Assembly: GCA_050115555.1 (NCBI GenBank) | Contig: JASFQI010000092.1 | Location: forward strand, 1 to 15,480 | Source: JASFQI01 sp050115555 | GTDB taxonomy: Bacteria; Desulfobacterota; DSM-4660; Desulfatiglandales; HGW-15 | Direction: 5' to 3' | DNA length: 15,480 bases | In this document: positions 14,806 to 15,480 of the stretch, piece after piece | Position numbering within the stretch: position 1 is the stretch's first letter | How the letters are laid out: every line of letters begins with the position of its first letter | The notes under the pieces: generated by a model | Told to the model about the DNA's origin: nothing | The model's input: the letters and a program-made list of their open reading frames with translations, nothing else | The model's database searches: none | Made by a program: the position numbers and the translations under genes

Positions 14806-15480
14806 TCAGGAAATCACATGCTCTGCACGGAAGAGCTTTTCAATCATGGATCGCTGGATCATAGGGATCGGAATGGCTCCGTAGTTCACGAGCCCCTGAT
14901 GAAACAGGGCAAGCGAGAATGCGTCCCGAAACTTGCTTCTCAGACGCTCGCGAAGACGCATTAACTCCATTTTGCCAATGAGGTATGAAGAGGCCATACC
15001 CGGGTTCAGGAAGTACTTCTCGCATTCCGCCTTGGCGGTTTCAAAGGGCATGGAGTTCTGGTCCGAAAAATAGCGCACGGCCTCCTCCAGAGAAAGCCGT
15101 CTCGTGGCCAGGCTGACGTCTACGTAAACCCTGTGGGCCCTCATCAGCTCGGCCTTTTTTTGAAAGAACACCATGTCGTCGGCTTCCTGAGGTTTCTTGA
15201 GGGTCTTTGTGTATTCTTGTGTGAACATGTCCTCCACGTAGAGGGCGAAACCTTCATCGGATGTGAGGTTGCTCGAGATCTTGAAAGCCTCCCTGTCAAT
15301 GGCTGCAATGCGGTCGAGCTGCATGTGATGGCCGATGAGCTCATGGATGATCAGGCTGTTGATCATCTGCCGATGGTAGAGATTTTTCCGTTCGAGGAAA
15401 CGCTTCTTTGAAAGGGGTTCTTCGGCCGGGCAAACCCACAGGACGCCTTGTCTTTTCAAGGTTTCAAAGGGGCCGCGCGG
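14806..15480 (-). CDS. DUF885-family metallopeptidase-like protein (partial, N-terminus off window)
   Basis: The frame is open to the right edge and yields the last 224 residues (beginning PRGPFETLKR), so the start lies outside. The motif HELIGHHMQ, with His46, Glu47, His51 and His52 of the visible part, and EGFALYVE (76-83) match the DUF885 family, in which HExxxHH and EG.ALY.E sit in the C-terminal third and probably form a zinc peptidase-like site. Full DUF885 proteins are about 550-600 aa, many exported. It is upstream of the acyltransferase by 58 nt on the same strand, with no terminator seen between, so co-transcription is likely. Peptidase or amidase activity is inferred from the family. 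Confidence 0.8.
   Translation of the reverse strand, partial: PRGPFETLKRQGVLWVCPAEEPLSKKRFLERKNLYHRQMINSLIIHELIGHHMQLDRIAAIDREAFKISSNLTSDEGFALYVEDMFTQEYTKTLKKPQEADDMVFFQKKAELMRAHRVYVDVSLATRRLSLEEAVRYFSDQNSMPFETAKAECEKYFLNPGMASSYLIGKMELMRLRERLRSKFRDAFSLALFHQGLVNYGAIPIPMIQRSMIEKLFRAEHVIS

Overview
The window looks like part of an exopolysaccharide / PEP-CTERM (exosortase) locus. The organism is probably a Gram-negative, G+C-rich environmental bacterium. A deltaproteobacterium-like lineage (Desulfobacterota) is my best guess, from the overall style of the genes and not from a marker gene. The exosortase itself is not in the window.

Left end (1-1607, minus strand): an outer-membrane beta-barrel protein that runs off the left edge, preceded by a Wza-type polysaccharide export lipoprotein. 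They are the visible end of a polysaccharide export operon. A divergent promoter region (about 1608-1779) separates them from a plus-strand operon.

Centre (1780-9587, plus strand): five genes joined by 1-4 base stop/start overlaps. They are a 770-aa TPR lipoprotein of the PrsT type; a two-TM coiled-coil protein ending in a RelE/ParE-like domain; a single-domain response regulator; a soluble hybrid histidine kinase (FHA-GAF-PAS-HisKA-HATPase-REC); and a sigma-54 enhancer-binding activator. The activator's receiver domain has lost its phospho-acceptor Asp and conserved Lys. This set appears to replace the PrsK/PrsR regulatory pair usual in PEP-CTERM systems.

Target region (9588-11670, plus strand): two textbook sigma-54 (-24/-12) promoters with the same spacing, at 9855-9870 and 10435-10450. 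The first precedes a small Arg-rich protein built on a six-residue (D/E)RR period. The second precedes a secreted PEP-CTERM protein with an EF-hand-like loop and a strong rho-independent terminator. A similar 18-bp word lies 100-120 bp upstream of each promoter and is a candidate binding site for the neighbouring activator. Activator, promoters and secreted target therefore sit side by side as a plausible complete circuit. The PEP-CTERM gene and its leader are clearly A+T-richer than the flanks.

Right end (11798-15480, minus strand): a ThiF-like E1 / nitroreductase fusion (resembling mycobacterial Rv1355c/MoeY), a PEP-CTERM/exosortase-associated N-acyltransferase, and a DUF885-type metallopeptidase-like gene cut by the right edge. 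They are co-directional and may make or modify an acylated small molecule linked to the envelope system; that role is inference.

No rRNA, tRNA, CRISPR array or insertion sequence was seen.
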